Part shown: positions 22,700-34,390 of the stretch, one piece after another | Layout of the letters: every line of letters begins with the position of its first letter | How positions within the stretch are numbered: position 1 is the first letter of the stretch | Program-made: the position numbers and the translations under genes | The notes under the pieces: generated by a model | Told to the model about the DNA's origin: nothing | The model's input: only the letters and a program-made list of their open reading frames with translations | Database searches by the model: none | Assembly (NCBI RefSeq): GCF_019703515.2 | Contig: NC_059368.1 | Span: forward strand, 34,746,735 to 34,810,734 | Source: Myxocyprinus asiaticus | Lineage: Eukaryota > Chordata > Actinopteri > Cypriniformes > Catostomidae | DNA: 64,000 bases | Reading direction: 5' to 3'

Positions 22700-23660
22700 C
22701 TCTTTTTGTATTTTAAACAATTTGATAGAATATCTAAGTCTTTTATTTGGAATGGTAAACAACCTTGGTTGCATTTCAGTAAGTTGCATAGACCAATTGA
22801 CAAAGGAGGTTTAGGCCTCCCCAAATATTTTTTTTATTACTATGCTTTTAGTCTCAGACACCTGGCCCATTGGTCTCTTCCACCTGAGAGAGCCCCTCCC
22901 TGGTACAACACTGAACATCAAACTGCCTAGAGAAGTAAAAATGCATCCCATTATTTCACACTTTCATTCAGTATGGTCAAAGTTTTCCCGTATGTTCAAT
23001 TTTGATACTTACCTAAATGTTTCCTCAAGCATATGGCTGAACCCCAACTTGTGTATTAACAAATCCCCCTTTTGCTGGAAAGAATGGATGGAGAGGGGTG
23101 TTGCAACACTTGGTGACCTTTATGAAAATGGAGCTTTGAGTTCATTTGAAAATATAACACAGCAATTTGGGATTTCTAGGTCTCAATTTTTCAGGTTTTT
23201 ACTGTTGCGCCATCTACTTGGTTCTATTTTCGGGGGTAGTACACAGCCCCCTAAAGCTGCAGACACTCTCTGTATGGTGCTCATAGAAGTTGGAAAGGGT
23301 CATGAAGCATCAGTGTATTACTCCTCGTTGATTCAGAGTTTTGGTGATGGAGCCTTAACAGCTCTTAAGAGGTTATGGGAAAGAGATTTTAACTTGGTAT
23401 TAAAGGATGGGGAGTGGGAAAGAATTTTTTTTTTTTTTAAAACTATGTCTAGGGATGCAAGGGTATGCCTTATTCAGTTTAAGATTTTGCATAGTTTCTA
23501 CTGGACTCCCTCTAGATTGTTTAAGCTTGGTTTAAAAGGCACACCTACCTGCTGGCAATGTCAACTGGAGGATGGAGACATAGCCCATGCTCTGTGGTTC
23601 TGCACTAAGATTCAAGAATCCTGGTTGATGGGGTGGTTATTAAAGTAGGTGACAAACATA
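22700..23660 (+). pseudogene. LINE ORF2 C-terminal region (copy 2)
   Basis: Begins YFKQFDRISKSFIWNGKQPW, continues KGGLGLPKYFFYYYAFSLRH and HWSLPPERAPPW, then in a second frame (22842-23648) runs to the C..C...H..C box (TCWQCQLEDGDIAHALWFC). It matches copy 1 block by block. A poly-T run at 23426-23438 may have shifted the frame. The join to the preceding RT part removes several hundred codons. Confidence 0.8.
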
Positions 23661-24180
23661 CAAAAAGCTGGGTCCCGACCTGTGTAATGATTAGCAGACA
23701 AATAATTCTTAGAGGATGGAAGTCAAAAGGCGCTCAATTTTAAGAATGTTTCACTGAATTGGGCAGGGTGGTGGCATTTGAAAATATGTCATATAAACAG
23801 CTTGGCAGATTGGTCGCATATGGTAAGAGATGGGAAAACTACTTGGCCTTTCTGGAGGGCTCTCGGTGAGGATCATGTGGAGAGAAACATGATTGTGATT
23901 GAAACTGTGAATTGTATTCTTTGTGGAATTTTACTTTTCTTTATTTTTTTGATTTTTATAGTTTTATTTTCTCATATATTTTTTTTTTTGTTTTGTTTGT
24001 TTTGTTTTGTTTTTTTGTTTGTATATATGTGTGTAACTCATGTGTGATATTTGTTGAGGGACAGGGTGGGGCTGGGGTTTGGGAGGGGGACAGGGAAATA
24101 ATGAGGGTTAAAATTTTATTCTGTATATATATATATATATATGTTGCATCATCTGTTTGAAATATGAAATATAAAACATC

Positions 24181-25577
24181 AAAATATATCAGAATATATT
24201 CTATTCTATTTTTTAATTGTCTTGAAAATGTCTTGAAAATGTGACAATTTCAGGGCATTTTGTAGATCCATTTGTGGTAGATATATACGTGCCGGGTCAC
24301 TAAAGACTTGAGGTATGTAATACATTTTGTCGAAACACCGATGCATTTAAGGGTTAATATCACATTTAATTATGTTAATTTTGTTACAGATAATATCCAA
24401 TATTTTCAGCAATGACTTTATATTCACTTCTAACATGCAGTAAATGTGACAGTTACACATGCCTGGAGTTCAGCTGTCTCTAATGAGAGGAAACATTAAA
24501 GGTCAAGTCACTGCATAATGAGCCATTACACACCCCTAAACTGTAATACACTGTGAGGGGGGATTTACCTACTAAAGCTGCCTGTTATTATGGTGCACTG
24601 AACCTGAGACACAGTTGAAAATGCAGATTTTGTTAAATGGGTAATTTTTTTCTTGACTCAGACTTGATTATAACAGGTATTGACTTGGAATGATATATAA
24701 TTCAGATCTTGAGCTTTTCTAAGAACTCTCTTTGGGCCTCTTTTAAAGATGAGAGCAGTTCTTGGCACCCATACATTTGGTCACCTCTGTCGACGTCGAG
24801 GTTTACTGTAATTTGGTGCTGTCCTGAGATAGTGGTTTGGTAGGTAAAGGGCAGCAGCTGTGGAGTGGTAAATTGCTGGATATTATCTCATTAAGGCTGC
24901 CAGTGCTAAAGGTGACCTGGCAGAAGAATCGACAAATACCCATTATCTCTTCTTCACAGTAAGACATGAGACACATCTTTAACTTCTTCAAGGTTGTATT
25001 TGTTCTTTTTGTAACAGAGAGCTTGTTTAATGTAATAGTTTTGTCAAAGAATTGTTGTTATTTTTGGACAAAATCTAAATTATGCATAAAAGGATTTAAG
25101 ACTTTTAGATTTTACAGACTTTAGAAGCTTAAAGTGCTTCGCCAAGTACAAAAAAATGTTACTTGGTGCGGTTGTCGACATAAATTAACGTCAGTAAAAT
25201 GCAATAAAAAGTTAAAATATGACATATATGCATATAAATTTACATACGTACATGCATACATGTACACATAAGTATGCACCTACAGTAAAATTACAAGAGC
25301 AAAGTGACAATTACAGAACAGAAACAAAGCTGAAGTTGGGAAGTTTGTTCTGTGGATGTTAAAGGTAAGTTGGCAACACTTTAATGTTCCCCTTGTTAAG
25401 GGTTTATAAAAGTGTTCATTAGTGACTCATATGTTATTTGCAAATGAATAATAAATAATTAATATGTGATTAAAACAACATGAATAAAAAGGGCAACTTT
25501 CATGCAATACTTGCCAAATAGTGAGCATTTTAATTTTCATGTTATAAATGCTTAATAAATGCACTTATTCATACATA
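24181..25577. other. Unassigned sequence with a MITE relic
   Basis: Mostly unassigned. From about 25378 to 25560 the pattern AACACTTTA...TATAAATGCTTAATAAATG resembles the ends of the common fish MITE that starts GGTAACACTTTA (compare 49911). See the separate entry for 24440-24990. Confidence 0.4.
24440..24990. promoter_or_regulatory. Candidate conserved non-coding DNA (weak)
   Basis: Two blocks, about 24440-24620 and 24780-24990, are free of repeats. They have balanced composition and contain homeobox-like TAAT cores, an E-box (CAGCTG at 24853) and GATAAT-type motifs. Such islands between repeats often prove to be enhancers in fish gene deserts, but conservation cannot be seen from one sequence. 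Confidence 0.2.
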
Positions 25578-26428
25578 CACTGCCTGGCCAAAAAAAAAGT
25601 TGCCATTTGGATTTAAGGCAGTGTTATGATCTGAGGTTTCTTCAGTTGGTCAGGTCTAGGCTTAGCAATGTTATACCACCTGAATATACTGAATGACCAG
25701 GTTATCCAATCAATTGATTTTTTTCTTCCCTGACGGCACAGGCATATTCCAGGATGTCAATGCCAAGGTTCATCAGGCTCAAATTGTGAAAGAGTGGTTC
25801 AGGGAGCATGAGGAATCATTTTCACACATGAATTGACCACCACAGAGTCCTGACTTTAACCCCATTGAAAGTCTTTGGGATGTGCTGGGGAAGACTTTAT
25901 GGAGTGGTTTGACTCAGTACCATCAATACCGCCTTTAGCTTTTATTACGGTGCACATTCGTCGTGACATGGTTTAGACAACCTTATGCAACGTCACAACA
26001 TTTATTTCCATCCAGATTTGCATACATTTTTGGTCGAGATCTTGTACTGACAACGGGAGAGTCGAACCACTTCATAAAGTCTTCTCCATACATCCCAAAG
26101 ACTTTCAATAGGGTTAAGGTCAGGACTCTGTGGTGGCCAATTCATGTGTGAAAGTTATTCCTCATGCTCCCTGAACCACTCTTTCACAATTTGTGCTCAA
26201 TGAATCTTGGCATTGTCATCCTGGAATATGCCCATGATGTCAGGGAATAAAAAATCCATTGATGGGATAACCTGGTCATTCAGTACTCAGCTGACTTCAT
26301 TTTATTGCTGCATAACATTGCTGAGCCTAGACCTGACCAACTGAAGCAACCCCAGATCATAACAATTATTTAAATCCATATGGCGATTTTTTATTTATTT
26401 ATTTATTTATTTTTTTGGCCAGGCAGTG
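25578..26428. mobile_element. Palindromic Tc1-derived element, 851 bp
   Basis: Left end CACTGCCTGGCCAAAAAAAA and right end TTTTGGCCAGGCAGTG are inverted, with TA on both sides (25576-25577, 26429-26430). Almost the whole interior is also inverted: about 25615-25925 against 26060-26380. Both arms are the same C-terminal transposase fragment (plus strand: SPDFNPIESLWDVLGK). It is a fold-back product of a Tc1 element, non-autonomous. Confidence 0.85.
25735..25935 (+). pseudogene. Tc1 transposase C-terminal fragment in palindrome arm
   Basis: Reads [19 protein letters not shown], then [16 protein letters not shown], a stop, and PPQSPDFNPIESLWDVLGK. The last motif carries the final Glu of the DDE triad. 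The reverse complement of 26090-26250 encodes the same segment, showing that the two arms were copied from one source. Confidence 0.75.
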
Positions 26429-26430
26429 TA

Positions 26431-28083
26431 TATTAATAAAAACATACAGTGCCTTGTCCTGTTACCTAAAGTCCTTTGCAAAACACTCCCAGGTTTTTAT
26501 ACTCTTTCACAGCATATACCATAAAAATAGGGCTTTTTGACCAATAACCATATAGATCTTTATGTACATTAATTACTAATGTTGAATACGTCTTATTAAG
26601 CATTTCGAAAAATTATAAGGACTTTACATTGTTCTCGTATAGCACCTCCTGTTTTAGACTGTGGGGTTTCCTTTGCAGTATTTCCATATCATTAGACAGT
26701 GATCAAACAAACAGCACTTCTATTGGCAGCATGTGTCCAAAGTGCTTCGTTGGAATTTTTCTGGAAGACAAATGGTTTGATTAAGTTTCTCTAAAGACAA
26801 AGGAAGTCAGTTGCAGAGACACAGGCTTTGCACTATATCTGTTTCTATATGGATACTGAGTGCCAACCAAACATAATGGAGAACCAAAGTGAATCAGACA
26901 ACCCTTTTAAAAGCCTGCTTCAAAACTAGACAAGAGGAGAACAAAACCAATATGGTGTATGTGTGCTTCCTTTTTTGGAAACAATGTTTTTTTTTATTTT
27001 TATTTTTATTTTTTTTTACTTTTTCTGAGCGCCCTCAGGATTGGTTTTCCAGATGTTGGCTTCACCATATTCAGTGAAGCAGCTCAGATTACATTGAATA
27101 AATCATTCTGACCTTTACCACCCCAAAAATTAATTTTGACTCAGCCTGTCAAACTGTTGTGTTTAGCTCCTGCCATTTGTTTAATACTGTCAGCCTCTTG
27201 AGTGTGTTATGTAAAGGGAGGATCTATATACAATGAAGTACTGACCTTCATTACATTAAAAGGGTGGAGAGATGCACATAAAAATGATTAAAACTCTTCA
27301 TTCATCTTGGTGATGCAGATGGTGAAGATGAGGTTGACCAAAAGCAAATAACATTTCCTGAATTTCCTTGAGAAACCATGTTAATTTCACCATTCCTTTA
27401 ATAAATACTCATTAATGTTTAAGGGTGAAAACTTCAGAAATGTTTAAAGGTGAAGTGTAATTTTTGTGCCAAAAACGGCACCAGAGGAAATGTGTGTTTT
27501 TAATGTTTTCAAACAGGTTTCTCAAACGCCTGTCTGCTATTGGTGGAACAGAAACTCCCGTCCCAAACAGCCTGATCTAATAAACATGTGACCTTGACAC
27601 ATTTTTTCAAAATGAAATTACGTGCTTCATTACAGGTTTTGCTGCAGTTTCCCAGTAAAATGTCCAGCAGGGGCATTGAAAGCTGGTGAAATGGTGAGGT
27701 ATTTAAGGTGAATATTAGATGGAGATTTTAATGGGTAAAACTTACCTCCCTAACCTAAAACCAAACCAATAGTGTCAAAAAAGCAAATGCGACATGAAAA
27801 GCAAATTTTCGGAAGCAAGCATTTTGTGTCACTTGAATGACACTTATGTTTTATGTGTCAGCTTGAGTGCTTCTATGGGCTCGGACCATGTAGTGATATT
27901 TCGTTCTTGAACTAATCAGTCTTTTTAAAATAATCTTTTAACTGAATAAATCATTCTCATTCACCTCCATACATTGACTCATATTTCTCTTTCACTGACA
28001 TCGCTCCCTTTCGATGACAATGAGCTCTAAATGAGTTTGAAGCATGAGAGTGCTTTGGTGGCTTTTCATGCCTGTAAAGATTG
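26431..28083. other. Unassigned sequence
   Basis: No gene seen. A MITE-like end starts near 27445 (AGGTGAAGTGTAATTTTTGT, preceded by TTTAA). T-rich runs at 26987-27018. The ORF at 26889-27077 is T-rich low complexity. Confidence 0.45.
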
Positions 28084-29340
28084 ACTATAGCATGACCCAA
28101 TAGTATTCATGTGCGGGCTGTGTAAGAGCATATCTTTGGTTTCACCCTCTGAACGAATATGCCCCTTCACTGAACTAGTCGAGTCGGTCATTCATGTCTA
28201 AATGAGACCTCTTGTTCATGAATGAACTGAATGTATGGGTATACTCGTTTTACGAATGAAATTAATGAATCATCTCGTTCATGAACAAAGATCTGCTGAC
28301 CAGTTTGGTGAGTCAATCCCATTCAACAAGGAGAGAAAGGGGTGAAATGCCCAAAGACAAGTTCATAGGTATGCACAAAGCATAATCCCTAATTTATGAA
28401 TATGTAAAAATGACTGAAGACCAAATGGTATAAATTACATGAATTACGAATGGAAATTTAGTGCTGTGGTGCACACTTTAAGATATTTAGGCTATTATTT
28501 TCTTTTTCTATGTCTTGGTAAAAATTATGCCCAGAGTTTGACAGAATATATGAAAAATAAGATTCCATTTGTCTTCCTTTGTCCTGCTTTTGAAGACTGA
28601 CTGTAGCACCAGCCAATAGTATTTGAGTGCAGGCTGTGAAGAAGTATATCACTGGTTTGACCCACTGAATGAATATACCCCTTCACTGATCTAGCTGGAC
28701 ATCTCATTCATAAATGAATGAATGTTGCATTTATATAGCATTTTTCTGATACTACACTCAAAGCGTTTTACACAGTGAACAGGGGATTCTCCTTAACCTC
28801 CACCAGTGTGCAGCATCCACCTGGATGATGCGACGGCAGCCAAAGTGTGCCAGTACACTCACTACACACCAGCTGTTGGTGGAGAGGAGAGAGTGGACTG
28901 ATACAGCCAATTATTGGATGGGGATTATTAGGGGGCCATGATGGATAAGGGCCAACGGGGGGAATTTGGGATTTTTAATGACTACTGAGAGTCAGGACCT
29001 CGGTCTCATCCGAAATGAACTGAAAGTACTGGTACTCGTTTGCAAACGAATTGAATGAATCAGTCATCTCGTTCATGAACGAGGATCTGCAGACTGGCTG
29101 AATGAGAGGAGGAGACAAATCAGTTCCCTAATCTCATTCAACAAGAAAAGGGACTGGATGAATTATTAATAAAAGTGACTGATGACTCATTACAATGACA
29201 TATGGACATTATTGAAACACATAATTATTTTTTAGGCTAGTGTTGTTGTCTTTTTTTGTATAGCTTGATAAAAAGTTGTGCCCAGCAGTTGCACAAGAGC
29301 ACAAGATGATATACAATATATGCTTTGTTTTCATTTGTGG
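28084..29340. repeat. Tandem duplication of about 517 bp, second unit interrupted
   Basis: Unit 1 starts near 28084 and unit 2 near 28601. Shared landmarks include CCAATAGTATT, GGCTGTG.AAGA, CCCCTTCACTGA.CTAG, ATCTCGTTCATGAAC and GATCTGC. Further sequence to about 28600 and 29340 also corresponds (GCCCAG.....TTG). Unit 2 is split by about 290 bp of an unrelated dispersed repeat at 28721-29012. Confidence 0.65.
28721..29012. mobile_element. Dispersed fish repeat inserted in duplication
   Basis: Begins TTGCATTTATATAGCATTT and ends GGTCTCATCCG. It contains CAGTGTGCAGCATCCACCTG and GAGTCAGGACCTCGG, sequence I recognise as a common fish interspersed repeat of uncertain class. AAATGAA lies on both sides (about 28712 and 29013), suggesting a target duplication of seven bases. 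Confidence 0.5.
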
Positions 29341-30485
29341 GGAAAGGCTTATGATGCTTTAACACTCTGAAATGCTGAAGTCTCTCAATCAAATTATAGA
29401 CACGCACATTTTATTAAAAGATAGTTAGACTTGTTTTGGTTGTGAATTACAATAGTGTTTTTGATTTCATGCAATTAACTTAAAAACGAAAAAGACGGTC
29501 ACTGGCACCATCTACTGCCGCAAAAGCGTAATTTGAAGAAATGGTCAATGAACGAATCAATCAACGAATCTGAAAGAATCTATTTGGTGAACAGATTCAA
29601 AAGACTCGAGTCACTGACATGAAACAAAATCACACCACTAAATGCCAGTGTTAAAGTCCTACACCATGACGCCTCTCACTCTCAGCACCCCATCCTCATA
29701 CTGTTCTCCTGATGAGTGTTTGACCTCAGAACAGTCACCTGTCTTCCACCCGCTGAGATCTGCTCCTCTATTTCATGTCAAACAGGCCATTTGTCAAGCT
29801 GAAACAACAGGTCAAGTTAAAGTGTGACTAAGTTTTAGTTTTTGTGTCATTGCTAAAACAAGTTGTAGATATCTGAAAGACCTGGGAGGACAGGGACTGC
29901 AAATCATAGGATAAGAGGAAAATGAACATTCCAAACTCATTCTGGAGAGGGCTTCAAAGTCTAATTCATCTAAAACATCCATGCATCCATTTCTTTACAT
30001 AAAATGTGAGTAGGGATAGCCTGCGAAAAACTTGCCGCACACTAGGGCATTGTGGCTAGTTATTTAACTTGGCAATGCAGTTACTAAGGCACTTTGTGTG
30101 GCTTTTAGTGTGTTAATATGTGTGTTAAATGTATACTTAATATACACTAATAAAACTAGAAATACCCTATTTTAAATAACTGAATCAAAATATGGTGATA
30201 AACAGCAGAATTTAATGAAATATTTCACTTTTAAAAAAAAGAGGCAAAATGCCTTTAAGGCTGTGCAGGGCTCAAGGGAATCAGTGAATCATTTATATGA
30301 ACTAATTCATTTAAATTAGCCATCCGAAAGAACCGACTCACTAAAATGATTCAGAGTGATTGATTCCCAACTCTAGAACCATGGTCATTCGAGTCTGAAA
30401 TCCAATACTATCAGATGAGCTCTGCGGAAGCTAATCCTATTGGAATGAGTGTGTAAATGTAGGTTGGTCTGTAATACAGGCGTTT

Positions 30486-30745
30486 AAATGTGTAGTTTTT
30501 CAAATGTAAAAGTGTTTCGATATCACAACATAGCAGTGTGTGAGTAATAGAGCCAAAAATAAGTGTTTATAAAGTCATAATCAGCTGTTATAGTCATGAT
30601 TTGTGTGAAAGTAAATAAAACACACTTGTTGTAGTACCTCTTGTGTTAATTTCACCAGGAAACTGCAGTGAAACGTAAAACGTGGCACATAAAAGTCAGT
30701 CTGCAAAAAAAATAGTTATAGTTACGTTCATTCTATGAGACTAGG
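30486..30745. repeat. Dispersed repeat, copy 2 (family not recognised)
   Basis: Same-strand relative of 1352-1600; see that entry for shared landmarks. It contains an additional short segment (AACGTAAAACGTGGCACATA) relative to copy 1. Confidence 0.6.
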
Positions 30746-31559
30746 ATGGTCCCAAACTCACTCCACTGGTTGAGCCAATGTTGCTATGTTTGCTGGTCCG
30801 GTCAGGAAGCTCAAACAAACAGAACAATGTTTTTATAGGGCCATAGAGCCACAGTGTTAACACTTTTTGGGGAAGTCAGCCTTCGAATGGCTTACTTATA
30901 GTTGACTGTATAGTAGCATATTAAGCTGAGATATAAGTATTTAAACCACCACAACACACAACAAACACAATATTTTTTTATTTATTTTTTCCTCTTCAGG
31001 GCCTCTTCCTGTTCTACAAGGCAAGTTTCTTCCACTCTGTTCCCATCTAGAATGGAAGTAAATAATTGAAGCAGACAATGGGGGAGGGATCTCTCTTTAC
31101 CCTTTTATATATATAGCTTCACATAAAATGTTTTAGGTAATACATTTTGAAAAGACAACAGCTAAGCTTGCCTCAGATAATCACACATCCCAATCAACAT
31201 TCTCTTCTCTACTTCCATTATGAATGGATTTCTCCCAGCATGCATTGGTACAGACACACTTCTGAATTAGGTCGACTGAAGATTGCAGACATCTTCGTTA
31301 AAGCAACTGCACAGAGAAGCATTAAGATACTTTTCTGGCAGCAGCTGTTATCAGACTGTAGAGTGAAAAATAATTCTGTTATTTGTCGAGGAGCCAACCG
31401 GAGCAGAAAATCAGCTCCATGGAGGACTAACAGATACGTGACATTAGACAGTTAACTGCAGTCTACAGTTTTTTGTTTTGTTTTTTTTGGTAGGTTTAAA
31501 GGAAGAGTCTGTCTCTCTCATAGAGCCCCAGACACAATATGCAGTGTACTGTAATATTT

Positions 31560-31801
31560 CATAATATAGGGGCTGCATTTTCCTATGCAAATACCAAAAC
31601 TGCAATCTTGCTGCATATTAAATCAAATCAATAACACATGGCAAAAACACATGCCACTAGTTTCACCAAACAGAGCTGCAAAACAATTACTGTCTTCCAT
31701 TGGTCACAACAACAGACGGCTTACTTATAGTCATCTCTGCATAATAAGTTGGGATAGGCGAAGTATTTTAACATCCAAAAAATTACACACTTCACCTTTT
31801 G
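31560..31801. repeat. MITE fragment ending TACACACTTCACCTTTT
   Basis: The right end, inverted, reads AAAAGGTGAAGTGTGTAATT, similar to the element ends at 18574 and 27445. The left limit is uncertain. No coding sequence. Confidence 0.4.
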
Positions 31802-32139
31802 TTTATGAGTGTACCATTTTAGAGCTTTCTTAGCATTAGAGGCACTGTGTACAATTCAACCATATTTACAGTGGAGAATGTCTTAATCTTTATGAACTGA
31901 AAATCTTTTCATAGTTTGCTCTATGCGGTCAGTAAACAATGAGCAAAATATTTTATTTTTTTTACTTTAAAAGCATGCCTCAACCTAAGCTCTCAGGACC
32001 TGAGCGTGACTGATGTGTGCATTTCCCATTTCCCTTTGTGATTTAAACTAGTAGCACCTAATAAACAAGCAATAAATAAATAACATTCTAGAGCAAATAG
32101 TTTTCCTAAAAATTAATGTACACATGAGATCAGAACTGC

Positions 32140-32785
32140 CCCTCACTGGATGTTTTTATTTTATTTTATTTATTTATTTTTTTTGGCATTTTTTGGCAAA
32201 TTTAAGAGACTGTTGTACGTGAAAATCCCAGGAGATCAGCAATTACAGAAATACTCAAACCAGCCCGTCTGGCACCAACAATCTTCCATGTAATTATCTA
32301 ATCAGCTAATCGTGTGGCAGCAGTGCAGTGCATAAAATCATGCTGATATGGGTCAGGAGCTTCAGTTAATGTTCACATCAACCATCAGAATGGGGAAAAA
32401 ATGTGGTCTCAGTGATTTGGACCGTGGCATGATTGTTGGTGCCAGATGGGCTGGTTTGAGTATTTCTGTAACTGCTGATCTCCTGGGATTTTCACAGTCT
32501 CTAGAATTGACTCTGAATGATGCCAAAAACAAAAAACATCCAGTGAGCAGCAGTTCTGTGGACGGAAATTCCTTGTTGATGAGAGAGGTCAACAGAGAAT
32601 GGCCAGACTGGTTAAAATTGACAAAGTCTACGTTAACTCAGATAACCGCTCTGTACAATTGTGGTGAGAAGAACAGTATCTCAGAATGCTATTCTGAGAT
32701 GCGGGTTGCTGCTGTTTTGGTGGCACGAGGGGGACCTACACAATATTAGGCAAGTGGTTTTAATGTTGTGGCTGATCAGTTTATA
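32140..32785 (+). mobile_element. Tc1-like relic with fold-back left arm
   Basis: The right end reads AAGTGGTTTTAATGTTGTGG then CTGATCAG, a familiar fish Tc1 terminus. The left 150 bp (32146-32292) are an inverted copy of 32429-32548. They share GAAAATCCCAGGAGATCAGC with its complement, and TCACTGGATGTTTTT with its complement. The expected left terminus was replaced by this inverted piece. Confidence 0.7.
32390..32749 (+). pseudogene. Tc1-like transposase, N-terminal relic
   Basis: Reads MGKKCGLSDLDRGMIVGARW, then AGLSISVTADLLGFS, in the position of the first helix-turn-helix. It continues WPDWLKLTKSTLTQITALYN in the second DNA-binding region and closes with ISECYSEMRVAAV. The family motif order is clear, but a deletion and stop follow and no catalytic residues remain. 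Confidence 0.65.
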
Positions 32786-34149
32786 TATACTGTATACCTT
32801 GGCTATTCAAATTTTTGAGAAATTTTTTGACACAAACATAATTCTGATGGCCAGCATCACCCAATCAATGCCAGTCATGTTAAAATAAAATTATTTATTA
32901 AAATTGTCGCATGTCTGCCAAACATGTTAAGTGGTGCAAACATCATCTTTTTGGTTGGATTTTAGGAATGAATGTACTTGGCAGCATGGGAAAGTTATAG
33001 GACGCTCCCTTCCTCCCTATTTAGTGAATGACTTAACCTCCAGTGTGCTGCCTATCTGTACTGGTCTCAGAACAGTTCAAAATTCACCTTATTTTCATCC
33101 TACTCCATATAAACCCTCCGAAAACCAATTTTTCAGCTTTTGGATGAACTGATTGATTCTCAATGTGATAATGTACAGTAAATATAGGATTTCTAAGGAA
33201 AAAATAGCACTATTGTACACTATTGTATACGCTGTATTTAGCAGCATGCCGTTTCGCAAAAAATCGCGTACATTTTAAAAATGCCATATCGGATGAAACT
33301 AAAGACTCTAATGTTTTGACTCAAACAGGTTTCAGTGTAAAAACTTCATTAGGTTTCTTACCAAACAAAGTGTTGTTGACATTTCTCCCATAAACAAACT
33401 CACAAGTTTTGTCACATAACACATTTCGTGCTTGGAAAGTTTAACTCTTTACAGACAGCCCAGTCTTCTGAACTGAGATCAGTCAGTTAAAATTTATTTA
33501 AATTATGCGTTGCGTACAGTGAAGCCAAAATACAATGTCCATGCGTGTGTATGCAGGATCACATGAGGCTAATGCGCAAACGATCCAATGTCCCAACATG
33601 TAATGCATGAAAATGCACAGAAGATTGTAACAAATGGGCCATCATACATCAAAATGGAACCATTTTACCTGATTAGTGTATCTGCAGTGGTCTTATGGCA
33701 ATCACTATGACCTCTTAAAAAAAAAAAAAAAGGAAAAAAAAAACACTGGATTTAGAACATAGATAACACACTAAAATGATATAATACATTGGTATTTTCA
33801 GTCCTAAGACAACTGAGTGCATATAACCTGTTGGGTCCCTGGGCTTTTTAAGACATTCATTTCTTTCAAAGTTTCATAGTTTTATTTAAGCTCATATTAA
33901 CATTCAGCTCTGTTACCTATGAAGTAATGCCTGATAAACCAGGTTCAGGCAGATTCAAAATGTGCCAAGTAGACAGCATTTAGAAGCAGCAGTGGGATGA
34001 TATATATTCAGCAGTTTAGAGAGGGCAAGAGCTCATCTCCTCTGCTCTAATTATGCATTATCTGTACAGCATGGTGATGGCTCGTGGTATTTACCGTGTT
34101 ATATAGTCTGTGAATTGGTTTTATCAGAAGTATCACCTAAAACTGGGAA
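32786..34149. other. Unassigned sequence
   Basis: No gene, RNA or repeat family recognised; poly-A-rich run at 33717-33745. ORFs 32661-32888 and 32931-33152 have no domains. Confidence 0.45.
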
Positions 34150-34164
34150 AGAGATTACAGTCTA

Positions 34165-34390
34165 CAGTAGGGTGACCAGACATCCCCGTTTTCCAGGGAC
34201 AGTCATGGTTTTTGATGGTCTGTCCCTGACTGGAGCTGTCCCTGGAAATGTCCCAGTTTTTACTGCGTGTTCAAAACAAGGTTTACCGTGTGCTGTTTAT
34301 TTTGGCCAAAAGAGGGGGCTGCTCGCTATAGCAGCTTTAAGTAATTCGTCTTCCTTTACTGAGTACTTGTTCTTGCCAGTTTTATAAAGA
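34165..34390. repeat. hAT-like element end fragment (weak)
   Basis: CAGTAGGGTGACCAGACATC followed by CCCCGTTTTCCAGGGACAG resembles the terminus of a common fish DNA transposon of hAT type. No opposite end was found. The ORF through it (34115-34387) is not recognisable. Confidence 0.35.

Larger units (their letters stand above)
21075..24180 (+). mobile_element. Tx1/L1-like LINE, internally deleted copy 2
   Basis: Plus-strand copy of the same family as 12669-14391. It includes part of the endonuclease, the linker, the first half of RT and the C-terminal region, ending with T-rich sequence, (TA)n at 24124-24142 and an AATATAAAACATC tail. The segment from the RT active site to just before YFKQFD is absent, although copy 1 retains its later part. 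Stops and frameshifts occur throughout. Confidence 0.85.
29341..32139. other. Unassigned sequence with repeat fragments
   Basis: No gene supported. ORFs 31147-31455 and 31585-31833 lack domains. Fragments of dispersed repeats at 30486-30745 and 31560-31801 are listed separately. Confidence 0.4.
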
